Shown piece by piece: positions 1-8,631 of a stretch of DNA of 23,618 bases. Position 1 is the stretch's first letter, and every line of letters begins with the position of its first letter. The stretch is from the NCBI GenBank assembly GCA_000226015.1, contig JH153160.1:2104-25721 (forward strand), in the 5' to 3' direction. Under the pieces are notes generated by a model. That model made no database searches. It had not been told where the DNA came from and saw only the letters and a list, made by a program, of their open reading frames with translations. Made by a program: the position numbers and the translations under genes. The stretch is from Mnemiopsis leidyi. Taxonomy: Eukaryota > Ctenophora > Tentaculata > Lobata > Bolinopsidae.

Positions 1-744
1 GTAGTCGACTACGCTAGCTCCATTGTAGTTCACAGAGGTGTACTCTCCAAAGATATCACCTAAGGTTTGACCATTCATAATAGAAAGTCTGTTGCAAGCC
101 AGAAAGTCTATCAGTTTGGATCCTCTTGAGTTGATAACCTGGTCCTTGCTGACTCGTTCACTCGTTCCAGGATGACTTGTTGGGATATCATGTTCCAAAT
201 CTTCTTCGATGACAGGATCGATGTTAAGGTTACCCGTCCGAGCGTTCAGATCTCCAACCATCATTACATCACCTAGGTCTGTGTTGTTGGCCCTGAATTC
301 AAGAAGCTGATCGAGAGTTGATAGACTGTCTTCTTCACTTTTATTTGAGCGCCGTCTAGCTTTATATGACGACTGTTCGGGTGAGTCATACACATTAATG
401 ATGGTGAATTTTCTGTCGCTGTCATAGGGGAAGAAGGTGACGGCTTGGAAATCCGGACATTCCGTTTTGATATTTTTTGTGTGTTTTGACAAGGAACGGT
501 GTACTCCTATGCACACTCCTCCTGACCGCGAGTCATTCCTTGTGCTGTTGAAGCATTCGTAGTTAGGGAGGAAGAACTCTTTTTTCGTTTCCTGTAGGCA
601 GAATATCGTGCTTTTGGTAAGGGTGGCCACGAATTCATCGTCATTGATTTTGGGACCCTCTTTGCTGGTAATCGAGTCATGAATGTTCCAAGAGAGAATC
701 GGGATGTTCTCCAGCATAACTGCAGTTGACGCTTCACGAATCAT
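1..744 (-). CDS. LINE ORF C: AP-like (EEP) endonuclease, N-terminal part of the endonuclease/RT polyprotein (partial)
   Basis: This is the start of the catalytic retrotransposon protein; 248 codons are open up to the window edge. Motifs of the endonuclease/exonuclease/phosphatase fold appear in order: SWNIH (Asn20), LQET (Glu52), SGGVCIGVH (74-82), NVY (118-120), GDLNAR (Asp165, Asn167) and VVDY at the edge (Asp247). Such domains nick target DNA to prime reverse transcription. The ATG at 744-742 lies 11 bases upstream of the end of the preceding ORF; a second in-frame Met (codon 10), just before the conserved fold, is an alternative start. The RT domain is expected immediately beyond the left edge. 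No frameshift or stop is visible, so the enzyme appears intact as far as it can be read. Confidence 0.9.
   Translation of the reverse strand, partial: MIREASTAVMLENIPILSWNIHDSITSKEGPKINDDEFVATLTKSTIFCLQETKKEFFLPNYECFNSTRNDSRSGGVCIGVHRSLSKHTKNIKTECPDFQAVTFFPYDSDRKFTIINVYDSPEQSSYKARRRSNKSEEDSLSTLDQLLEFRANNTDLGDVMMVGDLNARTGNLNIDPVIEEDLEHDIPTSHPGTSERVSKDQVINSRGSKLIDFLACNRLSIMNGQTLGDIFGEYTSVNYNGASVVDY
734..744 (-). promoter_or_regulatory. ORF B/ORF C overlap (candidate translation-coupling site)
   Basis: The ORF C ATG (744-742) precedes the ORF B stop (736-734), an 11-base overlap. ORF C is in the +1 frame relative to ORF B, the opposite shift from the upstream junction, which argues against one shared programmed-frameshift mechanism. 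Confidence 0.5.
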
Positions 745-3700
745 ATTGTGTCCATTCCTGTGGGAGAGTTCGACTGTTGTGAGAGTATTGTTTTCCTGGT
801 CTCTGCTTTCTATGGACAGCCTGGGATAGACACCTGCGGATTGAGTCTTTCAGAGTGAGCCATAGTAGCCTTCTACCTCTGTCACCGACAAAGAGGTCTA
901 TGCCGTGGGAACCAACTTCTCTGGTGACATAGCCGCCAACACGATTGTTACACGAGCAAAATATCCGGTCATTATATGCTGGTGAATTCCTAAGGAATGT
1001 AACGAAGTCGACAACTTTTTTGTTAGCACGTCCGATGTCTCTGTCCAATTCAGGATATCCGGGGATAGGGATGATGGAAGATATACATACTTTGGTGGGC
1101 GTGGACTCCAACAGGTCGTATATAATCTTTGTGTAGTTTTCCAGCAGGTTCTTTGGGGACATCTTGTTTTTGTAGAGATCCTCAAAGCCTGTGTGGATGT
1201 AGACGACATCGGGTTTAACTTTACGTACTCTGGAGATCAGACCACCCGTACGTATAAGATGGCTCGTCGATTTTGCCTTGAAGCATTCTACTGTTACCGC
1301 TGATGTGAATTTTGTATCATCAAATGCGTTAAGGAAATCGTCATGTACCAGGAGACATCTTTGCTTGGTTCCTCTATTAACGTCAGTGCCGCAGCCATCA
1401 GACATGCTTGCTCCAGTTGAGATCTTGTTCTTATCTGCGTCTGTTGGTGTTTTTCTTTCGGGCTTGCGGCGGGGAGCGTCTTTAGTTCCTGGCTGTTGTG
1501 AGTTTTCCCGTGTACGATATGCAGAGGAGGAGCTGTGACTTCTTGTCCTTCTTCGAGGGCGGGTGTTAGTCCCTTGTGTTTCTTTCGTCTCAGTTCCAAC
1601 ATGTTCCCTACCAGCCCCATTGTTTGACATATGTGGGTAGGATACTGTACGCCCTTCTGCCTGAGCTATTGATATCCTGTTATCCAGACAGCTCCGATCT
1701 GGCCTAGTTTCTTGGACGTGCAATTTTCCTGCGTCATAGTTAACTTGGTCGTTCAATTGTGTTCTCTCGGGGGGAATTCCTTGTCGGACAGGCATTTCGG
1801 TGCCCACTTCAGTGGGCACTGTGCTCCGGGTTCTGTTTCCCTTCAAGACTGGTATCGGTTGGGTATCGGCACTGTTCCCTATCTCGATGTCTTCATTTTG
1901 ATTTCCCTTGTCTTGGGTTTTCCAGCTATTGCTTTCTTCCACGCTGGAGAATTCATTATCCTCCTTAGGTTTTGGATGCATCTGTTCCGCATGCCTTAGC
2001 TCAATGTTCAGTTTGAGGTTTGGTGTCATTTTAGCAATTCCGTTGTTGAAATTTGTGATGCGCTCGTTTAGCGATCTGTTCTTTTTTGTCAGGGGTAGAG
2101 AAGCGATCACAATTTTGCTCCCGCTTCGCAGCGGTTCGGCGCACTTTGCAATGAGACGCCTGTAGATTTTATTAGGGAATTGCAGTGCGCTGCTAGAAGC
2201 CTCTCGTACTTCCGACATGCCGAAATTGAGAAACACCATTTCTGGGGCTGCTTTTTGGATCCTCTCCTGAATGGACTGGATGCTGTCTAAAGCTTTTTTC
2301 AGAGAGGAAACTTGGAGATACTCAATTTCATATTTAGCTCCGAGGTTCTTTTTGTCGGCACTATTAAGTTTCCCATCTTGAATTATGAAGCATTTGCTCC
2401 TAGAATCCGTCATTCCTTGCGGGGAAGAGCACTGTGAAGAACAAGCCTCAAGGGTAACGTACTGGCCGACTTCAATTTCATGGCAGCTCACAACATTTCC
2501 GAAGTTCACTTCTGTTTCAACTGCTTGGCTTCGTCTTTCTGACTCAACCTGCATGTTTGTGGGGAACTTGCAGTAAGAGTGTTCTTGATATACTATCGTT
2601 CGTTGAGCCTTTTCGGAACAGGGGCATGGTTTCTCAGCATTCCTTTTGAGAACCATGAAGTCTTTCCGAAGTGAGGATACTGTTGCTTTAAGTTCTGATA
2701 TTTCTTCCTTGCATTGCTGACAGTCAGGGCATGGTGTGTCATAGTTGTTGCAGGGGAACACAGAGAAATGTTGCTTCTGGCTCTCTTTACTCTCTGTCAG
2801 CTGAAGAAGAGTTTCTTGCTGGACTTCAATTGTTTTGAGAAGAGTATCAACTTTGCTTCTAAGGTCCAGAAGATCAGCGTTATGGTTGATTTTTTCTGGG
2901 TTTCGATCGGGAGCCAATACTTTGGCTGACAAGAGTGTTATCTGTTCGCTTTGAGCGTTAATATTGTCTTGGAGCTTGAGTAGGCTAGCTTCAAGCGTTC
3001 TGAGTGGTTTTTCAAAGTCCCGGGGATGATTTTCCTTGTCAGCGCTTGAAGGGGGATGAAAAACATTTTCAGTGTCGGTTTCCTTTGGTGTGGTCTCTTT
3101 CCTGTTTTGCTTCTTCTTGTCTTTGGGATCGATAGATTCTTTGTTTTTAACAGAGGTCAGTTTCTCTGTTCTTGCGCTTGACGATTTGTGGGTACCTTGT
3201 GGACTTATCATGTCAGATTTGGCTTTTTTCACTTTCGCCTTGGGTTCTTCTTTATTACCCCTCTCTGTAGCAGATGTAATCCCTTTTCCAGGTTTATCGC
3301 TCCTCTTCTCAGGGATATCTTTCCTCTTTGTTTTGGCAACCGATTCACTTTTCGGCTTCTCGTCTGGATCGCCCTCCAGTTTCTTTCCTGCGTTTTCGTT
3401 CAGTCCCTTTGGGGGATCCTTGTTCTTGCTTCTGGTATGGACTCTATCTGTAGCATCCTTCTTCGTAGCCACTCTGTTTTGTAGTCTTTTTGCAGCATCG
3501 TCGTTTGAATTGTTGTTCATCCGTATATTTGCAGTATCATCCAAATTCAAATCTTTTGCAGCCAGAACTTCATTCATTCTCTCAGTGAGGGTCATTTTTT
3601 TGTCATCTTTTCCAGACGCTTCTATTATTTTAATTGCTGGATCGCTAGTTGCGCCTGTCATTTCGATTTCAGCAATTCTATTCCCCGGGCACATCACCAC

Positions 3701-4921
3701 CGAGGTCTTTCCAGTCTCGTTCCCAGGGCTGGGCCCTGACTTGTAATTCTCTGGTGAATGCTCGACAGGTTTGTCGCTCACGGATTTGGGTTTCCGGGCC
3801 TTCGATTTCTTTTTACTTTTAGGAGCTTTAGCTTTGTGACTTTTTTGGAAGCCTTTTAGGTAGCTTTTATTGGTTCCGAGCCGGCTCCTCTCTAAGTCAC
3901 AAGTTTCGTTGTAGTCTGACACGTTCAAGGTAGTAAACTCGGAGGTTAGGTACATTGCAAGTGTTGACTTTCTTTTGGCAGCATTTTTTGGCAGGTCGAG
4001 GCCGATGTTAATGAGTTCAGTTGTTACTGCCTCTATCTTGAGCCTTTTCACGAGTTTTTCAACCAGTAAAGGTGGGAGTTTAACCTTTCCCTCTGCTGCT
4101 CTACTGAGATGGTCCAAAATGATTTTCCTGTTTGCCTCTGCAGTGTGTCCTAGCCTGAGGTTACAGAGTTTCAACCAGTCGGTTATCTTGTTGCCCGAGT
4201 TGCCATTGCAAATGTTGACGATCGTCTCTTTGCTGATAAATGGCTTCGCGCGGCATGTGGTGAAGTCAGTTCTTGCTGTGTCGTCAGTCAAGAGGACCTT
4301 GTTTGGTTCTGATTCGCCGATATCAGTTTCATTAGAATCTCTGTGGTTGGTGGGTTTCAGCTTCCCCGAACTGATCGTCAAGCATCCATTTTCCTCTTTC
4401 TTGCGCAGGTCCGGATCATCTAGGTCATTTTGTTCGATGTTGTTAGCTTTGGGATGAACGGCGTCAGGTTTTTCAGTTAAAACTTCAACCTCAACGGATG
4501 TCTGCCCGGATTGAACGACGAGCCCGGTCGTATTCTCTGTACTATCATTATGTGCGATGTCACCTTTACAATTCCCTTGTTGCTCTGGGTTCAACACGGG
4601 GGCAAGTTTTTCGTTGTCATAATCATCCTTAAGACAGGAGGTATTTATGGAGTTATCGACCAACTCTTCGTTTACCGCTGGGGGTTCAGTCGCATCGGGG
4701 TTTTGGGCGGGTGTTCGGCCTTCAACCTGAACGCTGTTTATCCCAATCTCAGTTTCTTTACTAGATGCAGATCGATTTTCTTTGGGCACCTCGTCAGAGT
4801 GATCAATAAAATATGGTGTGATCAGCAGGTGGGTTTCCGTCTCTTCCCTCACTTCGGGTATCGAGATGTTCATATGAGAGATCGTCTCGGGGAATATTGT
4901 TAGGAGGGAAAAGTTCTCCAT
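734..4921 (-). CDS. LINE ORF B: 1395-aa protein with coiled coil and two degenerate SGNH/esterase-like domains
   Basis: Likely the nucleic-acid-binding/chaperone ORF of the element. From N to C: an acidic region (1-230); a helical region 243-330 with two SAP-like helix-loop-helix motifs (inferred from pattern only); a Lys-rich disordered linker (355-635); a coiled coil (about 636-715); a Cys cluster, CPDCQQC at 731-737 and CPC at 766-768, flanking a second helix; SGNH-like domain 1 (about 843-985); a basic/Ser-rich linker; SGNH-like domain 2 (about 1187-1365). SGNH/esterase domains in CR1-group ORF1 proteins are known. Here block I reads QDG in domain 1 and HDD in domain 2 instead of GDS, block III reads GMSE and GFED instead of GxND, and I see no DxxH, so both look catalytically dead. 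It starts inside the end of ORF A and ends inside the start of ORF C. Confidence 0.85.
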   Translation of the reverse strand: MENFSLLTIFPETISHMNISIPEVREETETHLLITPYFIDHSDEVPKENRSASSKETEIGINSVQVEGRTPAQNPDATEPPAVNEELVDNSINTSCLKDDYDNEKLAPVLNPEQQGNCKGDIAHNDSTENTTGLVVQSGQTSVEVEVLTEKPDAVHPKANNIEQNDLDDPDLRKKEENGCLTISSGKLKPTNHRDSNETDIGESEPNKVLLTDDTARTDFTTCRAKPFISKETIVNICNGNSGNKITDWLKLCNLRLGHTAEANRKIILDHLSRAAEGKVKLPPLLVEKLVKRLKIEAVTTELINIGLDLPKNAAKRKSTLAMYLTSEFTTLNVSDYNETCDLERSRLGTNKSYLKGFQKSHKAKAPKSKKKSKARKPKSVSDKPVEHSPENYKSGPSPGNETGKTSVVMCPGNRIAEIEMTGATSDPAIKIIEASGKDDKKMTLTERMNEVLAAKDLNLDDTANIRMNNNSNDDAAKRLQNRVATKKDATDRVHTRSKNKDPPKGLNENAGKKLEGDPDEKPKSESVAKTKRKDIPEKRSDKPGKGITSATERGNKEEPKAKVKKAKSDMISPQGTHKSSSARTEKLTSVKNKESIDPKDKKKQNRKETTPKETDTENVFHPPSSADKENHPRDFEKPLRTLEASLLKLQDNINAQSEQITLLSAKVLAPDRNPEKINHNADLLDLRSKVDTLLKTIEVQQETLLQLTESKESQKQHFSVFPCNNYDTPCPDCQQCKEEISELKATVSSLRKDFMVLKRNAEKPCPCSEKAQRTIVYQEHSYCKFPTNMQVESERRSQAVETEVNFGNVVSCHEIEVGQYVTLEACSSQCSSPQGMTDSRSKCFIIQDGKLNSADKKNLGAKYEIEYLQVSSLKKALDSIQSIQERIQKAAPEMVFLNFGMSEVREASSSALQFPNKIYRRLIAKCAEPLRSGSKIVIASLPLTKKNRSLNERITNFNNGIAKMTPNLKLNIELRHAEQMHPKPKEDNEFSSVEESNSWKTQDKGNQNEDIEIGNSADTQPIPVLKGNRTRSTVPTEVGTEMPVRQGIPPERTQLNDQVNYDAGKLHVQETRPDRSCLDNRISIAQAEGRTVSYPHMSNNGAGREHVGTETKETQGTNTRPRRRTRSHSSSSAYRTRENSQQPGTKDAPRRKPERKTPTDADKNKISTGASMSDGCGTDVNRGTKQRCLLVHDDFLNAFDDTKFTSAVTVECFKAKSTSHLIRTGGLISRVRKVKPDVVYIHTGFEDLYKNKMSPKNLLENYTKIIYDLLESTPTKVCISSIIPIPGYPELDRDIGRANKKVVDFVTFLRNSPAYNDRIFCSCNNRVGGYVTREVGSHGIDLFVGDRGRRLLWLTLKDSIRRCLSQAVHRKQRPGKQYSHNSRTLPQEWTQYDS
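4900..4921 (-). promoter_or_regulatory. ORF A/ORF B overlap (candidate translation-coupling site)
   Basis: The ORF B ATG (4921-4919) precedes the ORF A stop (4902-4900), giving a 22-base overlap. ORF B is in the -1 frame relative to ORF A. The layout suits termination-reinitiation or leaky start selection; this is inference. Confidence 0.5.
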
Positions 4922-7815
4922 ATGTATATCGTGAACGTTGGGGCGGACCCAGTCGCGTTTCTTGGGTACAATGTTACGTCAATGCCCTTTCCTATGTACA
5001 ATGCTACTATGGGTTGGTCAGGACAGTTTTCAGGGCATTTAAGTGGTACTTTGGTCTGATCAGGCAGGACAGTCAAGTTTATACCATTGTAGGTTAGACG
5101 TTTACCGGTTAGTCTGGTTGCGTGATTAATCATTCTACCAAGCAGAAAGACCAGGTTTTTCCGTTGGTCAATGTGGTGAGCCAGGTGGGTAGATAAGTTT
5201 CCGGAAGCTTCAAGTACCTCTTCATCATCCCAGGAAAGTTTGACCGTGTTAGGTAAGCCTTGTGACTGCTGGTCCCCGGTGATAGTAAGGAACTTTTCAA
5301 CAGATTCTAGAAGTTTCCGTTTGTCGATCCGACCAGTGTCTGCTTTGTCCAGGAACATGTGTTCTAGGTGGACATATTCGCCGAGACCTGAGCTGCAATC
5401 GTAAAGACCAGGCTCCCTGGCGCGTATACAGTTGATCTCTAAATTCCCTTGAGAGCTGTTGAAATTGAATGACTCGGAAGCAGTTCTTTTCCTCCTGCCG
5501 ATAGGTGTTTGATCACTCCTGTTGTCAAGGAGATTGAAACGAATCTCCGTCCTCTTGCTCTTTCGGACTATGACTGAGTGGGGGAGTTCGTATGGCCCAT
5601 TCCTTACGAAGGGTGAACATTCGGATTTTGTTCTAATTTTTGAACCAGACCGATTGAGAGGTGTGAAGAAGGTTCTCGATTCCCTCACGTGGAATGCAAC
5701 TGGTGTAATCTCTGGGTTTGCTACTCCTACGAAACAATCTGACTCGGGGGCATGAGCCTGGTGTGTGTCCTTACCGCTACCTTCTGGTTGGTTCTGTGCG
5801 GTTTTGATGTGCTCCACAACCGTCTGGTTTTGAAGGACGTCCAAGGATATATCCGATATGTCCGGCAGTTGGTCTTCCAAGTCGCTCCCGAATGATTCGT
5901 CTGTGGCAGGATTTGCCCGGATTCGTTCAACTTGGTTTGAGCCAAGACTGGTGTTTTGCCGCGAATATGAGGTACCAAACAGAGACACATTCCGAGCTGA
6001 CTGCCAGATTCTAGATATTCCCTGTAAGAGGGATGTGTCAAATAGGTGATACCCAGCGTGGCTCTGGTCCAGCGCAGTAGAGTTCACGTTTGGGTTACTC
6101 CGTTGAAGAGGTGTCTGTTTAGCATCCCGGTTAATGAGGGCGATCGGGCTTATCACCCAATTTTCAGGACGTGAATTGTCCAATTTGGCGAGCTCAGTGT
6201 TGGTGTTAGGATCAGGGGCGGCAGTTCTGGGGTTTTCCGCCTCGTTGTTGTCCTCTTTAAGTTTAACTTTAGGCAGCGGGTCAGAGGTGCTACTGCTAGC
6301 CTCACATTGGTTAAGTAGCTTCTGGCGTACTTTCTTATCTTCATCGTCCTCCCCGTCATCATCTGATCCTGTCGTCAACTTTCGACCTCTAGAACCATCG
6401 AATAGAGCTCCTCTTCCCGAAACGTTGTTTCTCCTCGATTGAGAGACGTTTGAGTTTGTAGAGTTATCTGTGGTGTTGGCTGGTTTGTTGTTCTTATCAT
6501 CAGCTTGAGTGTCACGTGGGCTGTCATTGTAACCTCCACGCGATTCTCTGTTGATGGTTCTATTGGCAGTTCTTCGGCATTTAGTCAGCACAGAAAGAGG
6601 GTGCGTATCCGAACGGTACGACTCAACAAGTGATGAAGTATCGAGGGTAGATCTAAGCTTACTGCAGATAGTGGCCTGCTCATAGAGATAGAGGGCAGTT
6701 TCACTGTCACTACGAGTTTTGGCAGGTGATTGGCTGGTTTTTATACAATTTTTCATTGAGCTGCCATTAGTTGCTATAATTAGCGGCTGCCTGCAGATAA
6801 GCTTATCAATACATACAGTGATATATGTATCATAATTTTCCGTCTTAACCACCGGCTGGGTTGGGCCAGGGGACAAATCGCCCAGCCGAAGCAGAGGAGG
6901 GAGGGGCCCGCCCCCCTTCGAGCCGAAGTTTTTGTGTAGCCCCTCCATTTTTTGGTACATTGGAGTGGTAAGGGTACACATTAACTTGGACACAGAATTG
7001 TTTTTCATTGGTATTTTCAAATCAAGCGTATTATTACAGCCTTTGTAATCGGCAAGTTCGCAGTTCGAAGCCCGCCCAGCCGCACAAGCATTGAACAGTG
7101 TGTGTTTTTTAGAGTCAGTTTCACAACACGCTGACCCATTAAGAAGTGTTAAAGTTTTGATAGCGTCTCTATAAATCCGGAGAAAGTTCGAGATGATTAA
7201 AATTTTAATCATGACAGTTAAAGTTGCTATCTGGAGGAGTGACGTGTGTACTTTCCAGATAAGACATAAAGTTTGTACGCTATACTCAACAGTAAATCTT
7301 ATCATCATACAGGCACCCAAATTAGGGATAATATTCCTATGTAACCGGAAGGTAAAACATCTAGGAGATGATAAGGAGTTTGTTATTTTGTAGTTTCTCT
7401 CCGAGTTTTGTGTCGATAAAGTTTTACCTGCTAGTTGTACTGTTGTTTCACCTCTGGTTGATGGGACTAAGTTGACTCTATCATGTGATCCGTGTCCTAC
7501 TTCGGAGTGTAAAGTTGAGACCTCTGTTGAAATCTGCTCGTCCGTATCTCTGAGAGAGAGAGGAAAAGAGGTCCAAGAAGTTTTGGGATCAGAATCATCA
7601 TACTTCACTATGCTTCGGTAGCACACATACAAAGAAAAGTTTGACTTGCCTTCCAAAGAGAGGAGAGGGGCCAGCGCTGCAGTTGTGGTCCTATAGGTGT
7701 AATAGGGGTCTCCTCGTGGGCGTGGTGGAAGGTGAGTCGTGTTGCAATTTGGAGGTTTCCCTCTTGAGAATCGGTCTGAGATCCTCAAGTGTGTGTAGTC
7801 TTGGTGTAGTATCAT
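4900..7815 (-). CDS. LINE ORF A: 971-aa protein of unknown function
   Basis: I do not recognise this protein. The ORF is open for 971 codons, far longer than chance. The first ~350 residues are of uneven composition and contain a hydrophobic stretch (about 168-215); they may be translated, or may be 5' leader that happens to stay open, with Met354 (base 6756) an alternative start. Residues 420-560 are polar and low-complexity with an acidic run (SDDDGEDDEDKK, 484-495). Residues 750-780 are basic (RKSKR, GRRKR) and could be nuclear-localisation signals. Residues 790-955 look like a folded C-terminal domain with CPENC at 927-931. The last 22 bases overlap ORF B in another frame, which ties it to the element. 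Most CR1 elements have two ORFs, so a large additional one is unusual. Confidence 0.7.
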   Translation of the reverse strand: MILHQDYTHLRISDRFSRGKPPNCNTTHLPPRPRGDPYYTYRTTTAALAPLLSLEGKSNFSLYVCYRSIVKYDDSDPKTSWTSFPLSLRDTDEQISTEVSTLHSEVGHGSHDRVNLVPSTRGETTVQLAGKTLSTQNSERNYKITNSLSSPRCFTFRLHRNIIPNLGACMMIRFTVEYSVQTLCLIWKVHTSLLQIATLTVMIKILIISNFLRIYRDAIKTLTLLNGSACCETDSKKHTLFNACAAGRASNCELADYKGCNNTLDLKIPMKNNSVSKLMCTLTTPMYQKMEGLHKNFGSKGGGPLPPLLRLGDLSPGPTQPVVKTENYDTYITVCIDKLICRQPLIIATNGSSMKNCIKTSQSPAKTRSDSETALYLYEQATICSKLRSTLDTSSLVESYRSDTHPLSVLTKCRRTANRTINRESRGGYNDSPRDTQADDKNNKPANTTDNSTNSNVSQSRRNNVSGRGALFDGSRGRKLTTGSDDDGEDDEDKKVRQKLLNQCEASSSTSDPLPKVKLKEDNNEAENPRTAAPDPNTNTELAKLDNSRPENWVISPIALINRDAKQTPLQRSNPNVNSTALDQSHAGYHLFDTSLLQGISRIWQSARNVSLFGTSYSRQNTSLGSNQVERIRANPATDESFGSDLEDQLPDISDISLDVLQNQTVVEHIKTAQNQPEGSGKDTHQAHAPESDCFVGVANPEITPVAFHVRESRTFFTPLNRSGSKIRTKSECSPFVRNGPYELPHSVIVRKSKRTEIRFNLLDNRSDQTPIGRRKRTASESFNFNSSQGNLEINCIRAREPGLYDCSSGLGEYVHLEHMFLDKADTGRIDKRKLLESVEKFLTITGDQQSQGLPNTVKLSWDDEEVLEASGNLSTHLAHHIDQRKNLVFLLGRMINHATRLTGKRLTYNGINLTVLPDQTKVPLKCPENCPDQPIVALYIGKGIDVTLYPRNATGSAPTFTIYIWRTFPS

Positions 7816-7869
7816 CGTTTGCAGTTTGAGATAAGAGCGATAAGAATTGCAACAAAACTGCGCGCATAA

Positions 7870-8115
7870 AATAATATTGTTATGTTTATACAGTTTTATG
7901 GGCGTTTTCTCTTACATTCCCTAACTGGTCAAGATCCTGGCATCATCACCATGGTTACTTTAGCCGTCATGCCCGCTAGTTCTTTAGTGAATCCTCTGAT
8001 CTATATTGCAAGAAACTCAGAACTTCACGAATATACAAGAAATATTTTGACGACACCAGTACTCGGGCTGCTTTGGATGTTAAGGAGTTCAAGAAGTGTT
8101 GTGACATGGATGTAA
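7870..8115 (+). pseudogene. Class A GPCR fragment (end of TM6, TM7 and C-tail)
   Basis: The frame ending with the TAA at 8113-8115 encodes the C-terminal part of a receptor of the same family as the two intact genes downstream. FIQFY matches FLHFY at the end of TM6 of the neighbour; SSLVNPLIYIARNSELHEYT carries the TM7 NPxxY motif and the start of helix 8. Homology fades into an in-frame TAA at 7867-7869, next to the 5' end of the minus-strand LINE. The rest of the receptor is not in the window and would be expected to the left of the LINE if the LINE split the gene. It could instead be a truncated duplicate. A good AATAAA lies 143 bases after the stop, suggesting the original 3' end. Confidence 0.8.
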
Positions 8116-8257
8116 CTCTTCTGGACATTTCTGTGTGACTCTCGAGTGGAAGACTCAATATGATTCGACTTTTCTTCTAAACGTTTTAAAGATTTTACGA
8201 AACTAAGTTTTAACATTTTATTGATTTAAAGCAACAATATTGATGGTTTTAGACTTA

Positions 8258-8263
8258 AATAAA
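8258..8263 (+). terminator. Polyadenylation signal AATAAA after the GPCR fragment
   Basis: Canonical AATAAA hexamer 143 bases downstream of the TAA of the truncated GPCR; consistent with its old 3' UTR. Confidence 0.4.
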
Positions 8264-8631
8264 TAGTTCTAGACATGCATCTGACCTTCTATTGCCCCTA
8301 TTTGCCTAAATACCATCATTATAAGACGTTGTCACGACAACACGATCGAAGTACGTGATATTGTAAGCGTAACTTTGATTGTTTGCACGTGGTCAGGAAC
8401 TCGGTCGACCAAATCATGAAGTTCACACCGGTCAAAAAGCTGCTCAACACAGGTTCATTCAGGATGATTTGGCACGTGTACTGCCGGCCTTGATGAGGTT
8501 GAGTTGGATTTCTAGACTGACACGGTCGGTTATAATAGAGCATCCACTTACTTCACAATAATCCCAACATTCTTGGTTTCTGTTGTTTGCTGTTCCCGAG
8601 ACTACGGTAAACATCAAACAGATCTAGGAAA
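8264..8631. other. Intergenic spacer, no gene seen
   Basis: Spacer between the GPCR fragment and the next receptor; it should contain the promoter and 5' UTR of that gene. Apart from a short palindrome near 8328-8342 I see no coding homology or repeat. Confidence 0.4.

Larger units (their letters stand above)
1..7850 (-). mobile_element. CR1-like non-LTR retrotransposon (LINE), 3' part off the left edge
   Basis: Three long minus-strand ORFs follow each other with overlaps of 22 and 11 bases: an unrecognised 971-aa ORF, a 1395-aa ORF with SGNH/esterase-like domains, and an ORF opening with an EEP endonuclease. An esterase-type ORF1 followed by an AP-like endonuclease is the known arrangement of CR1-group LINEs; the reverse transcriptase would follow endonuclease and lies beyond base 1. 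The 5' boundary is inferred. The ORF A frame is open to about 7915, while recognisable GPCR coding sequence on the other strand starts near 7870, so the element probably ends around 7830-7870. All three ORFs are free of stops over nearly 7.8 kb, so the copy looks young. No target-site duplication can be tested because the other end is missing. Confidence 0.85.

Noticed and set aside
3072-3746. 224-codon plus-strand ORF, very Phe/Leu/Ser-rich
   Set aside because: Antisense shadow of the Lys-rich linker of LINE ORF B; its hydrophobic composition is what Lys/Glu codons give in reverse.
734-4921. Programmed ribosomal frameshifting at the LINE ORF junctions
   Set aside because: The shifts are in opposite directions and I saw no clear slippery heptamer; ATG-containing overlaps fit reinitiation better.
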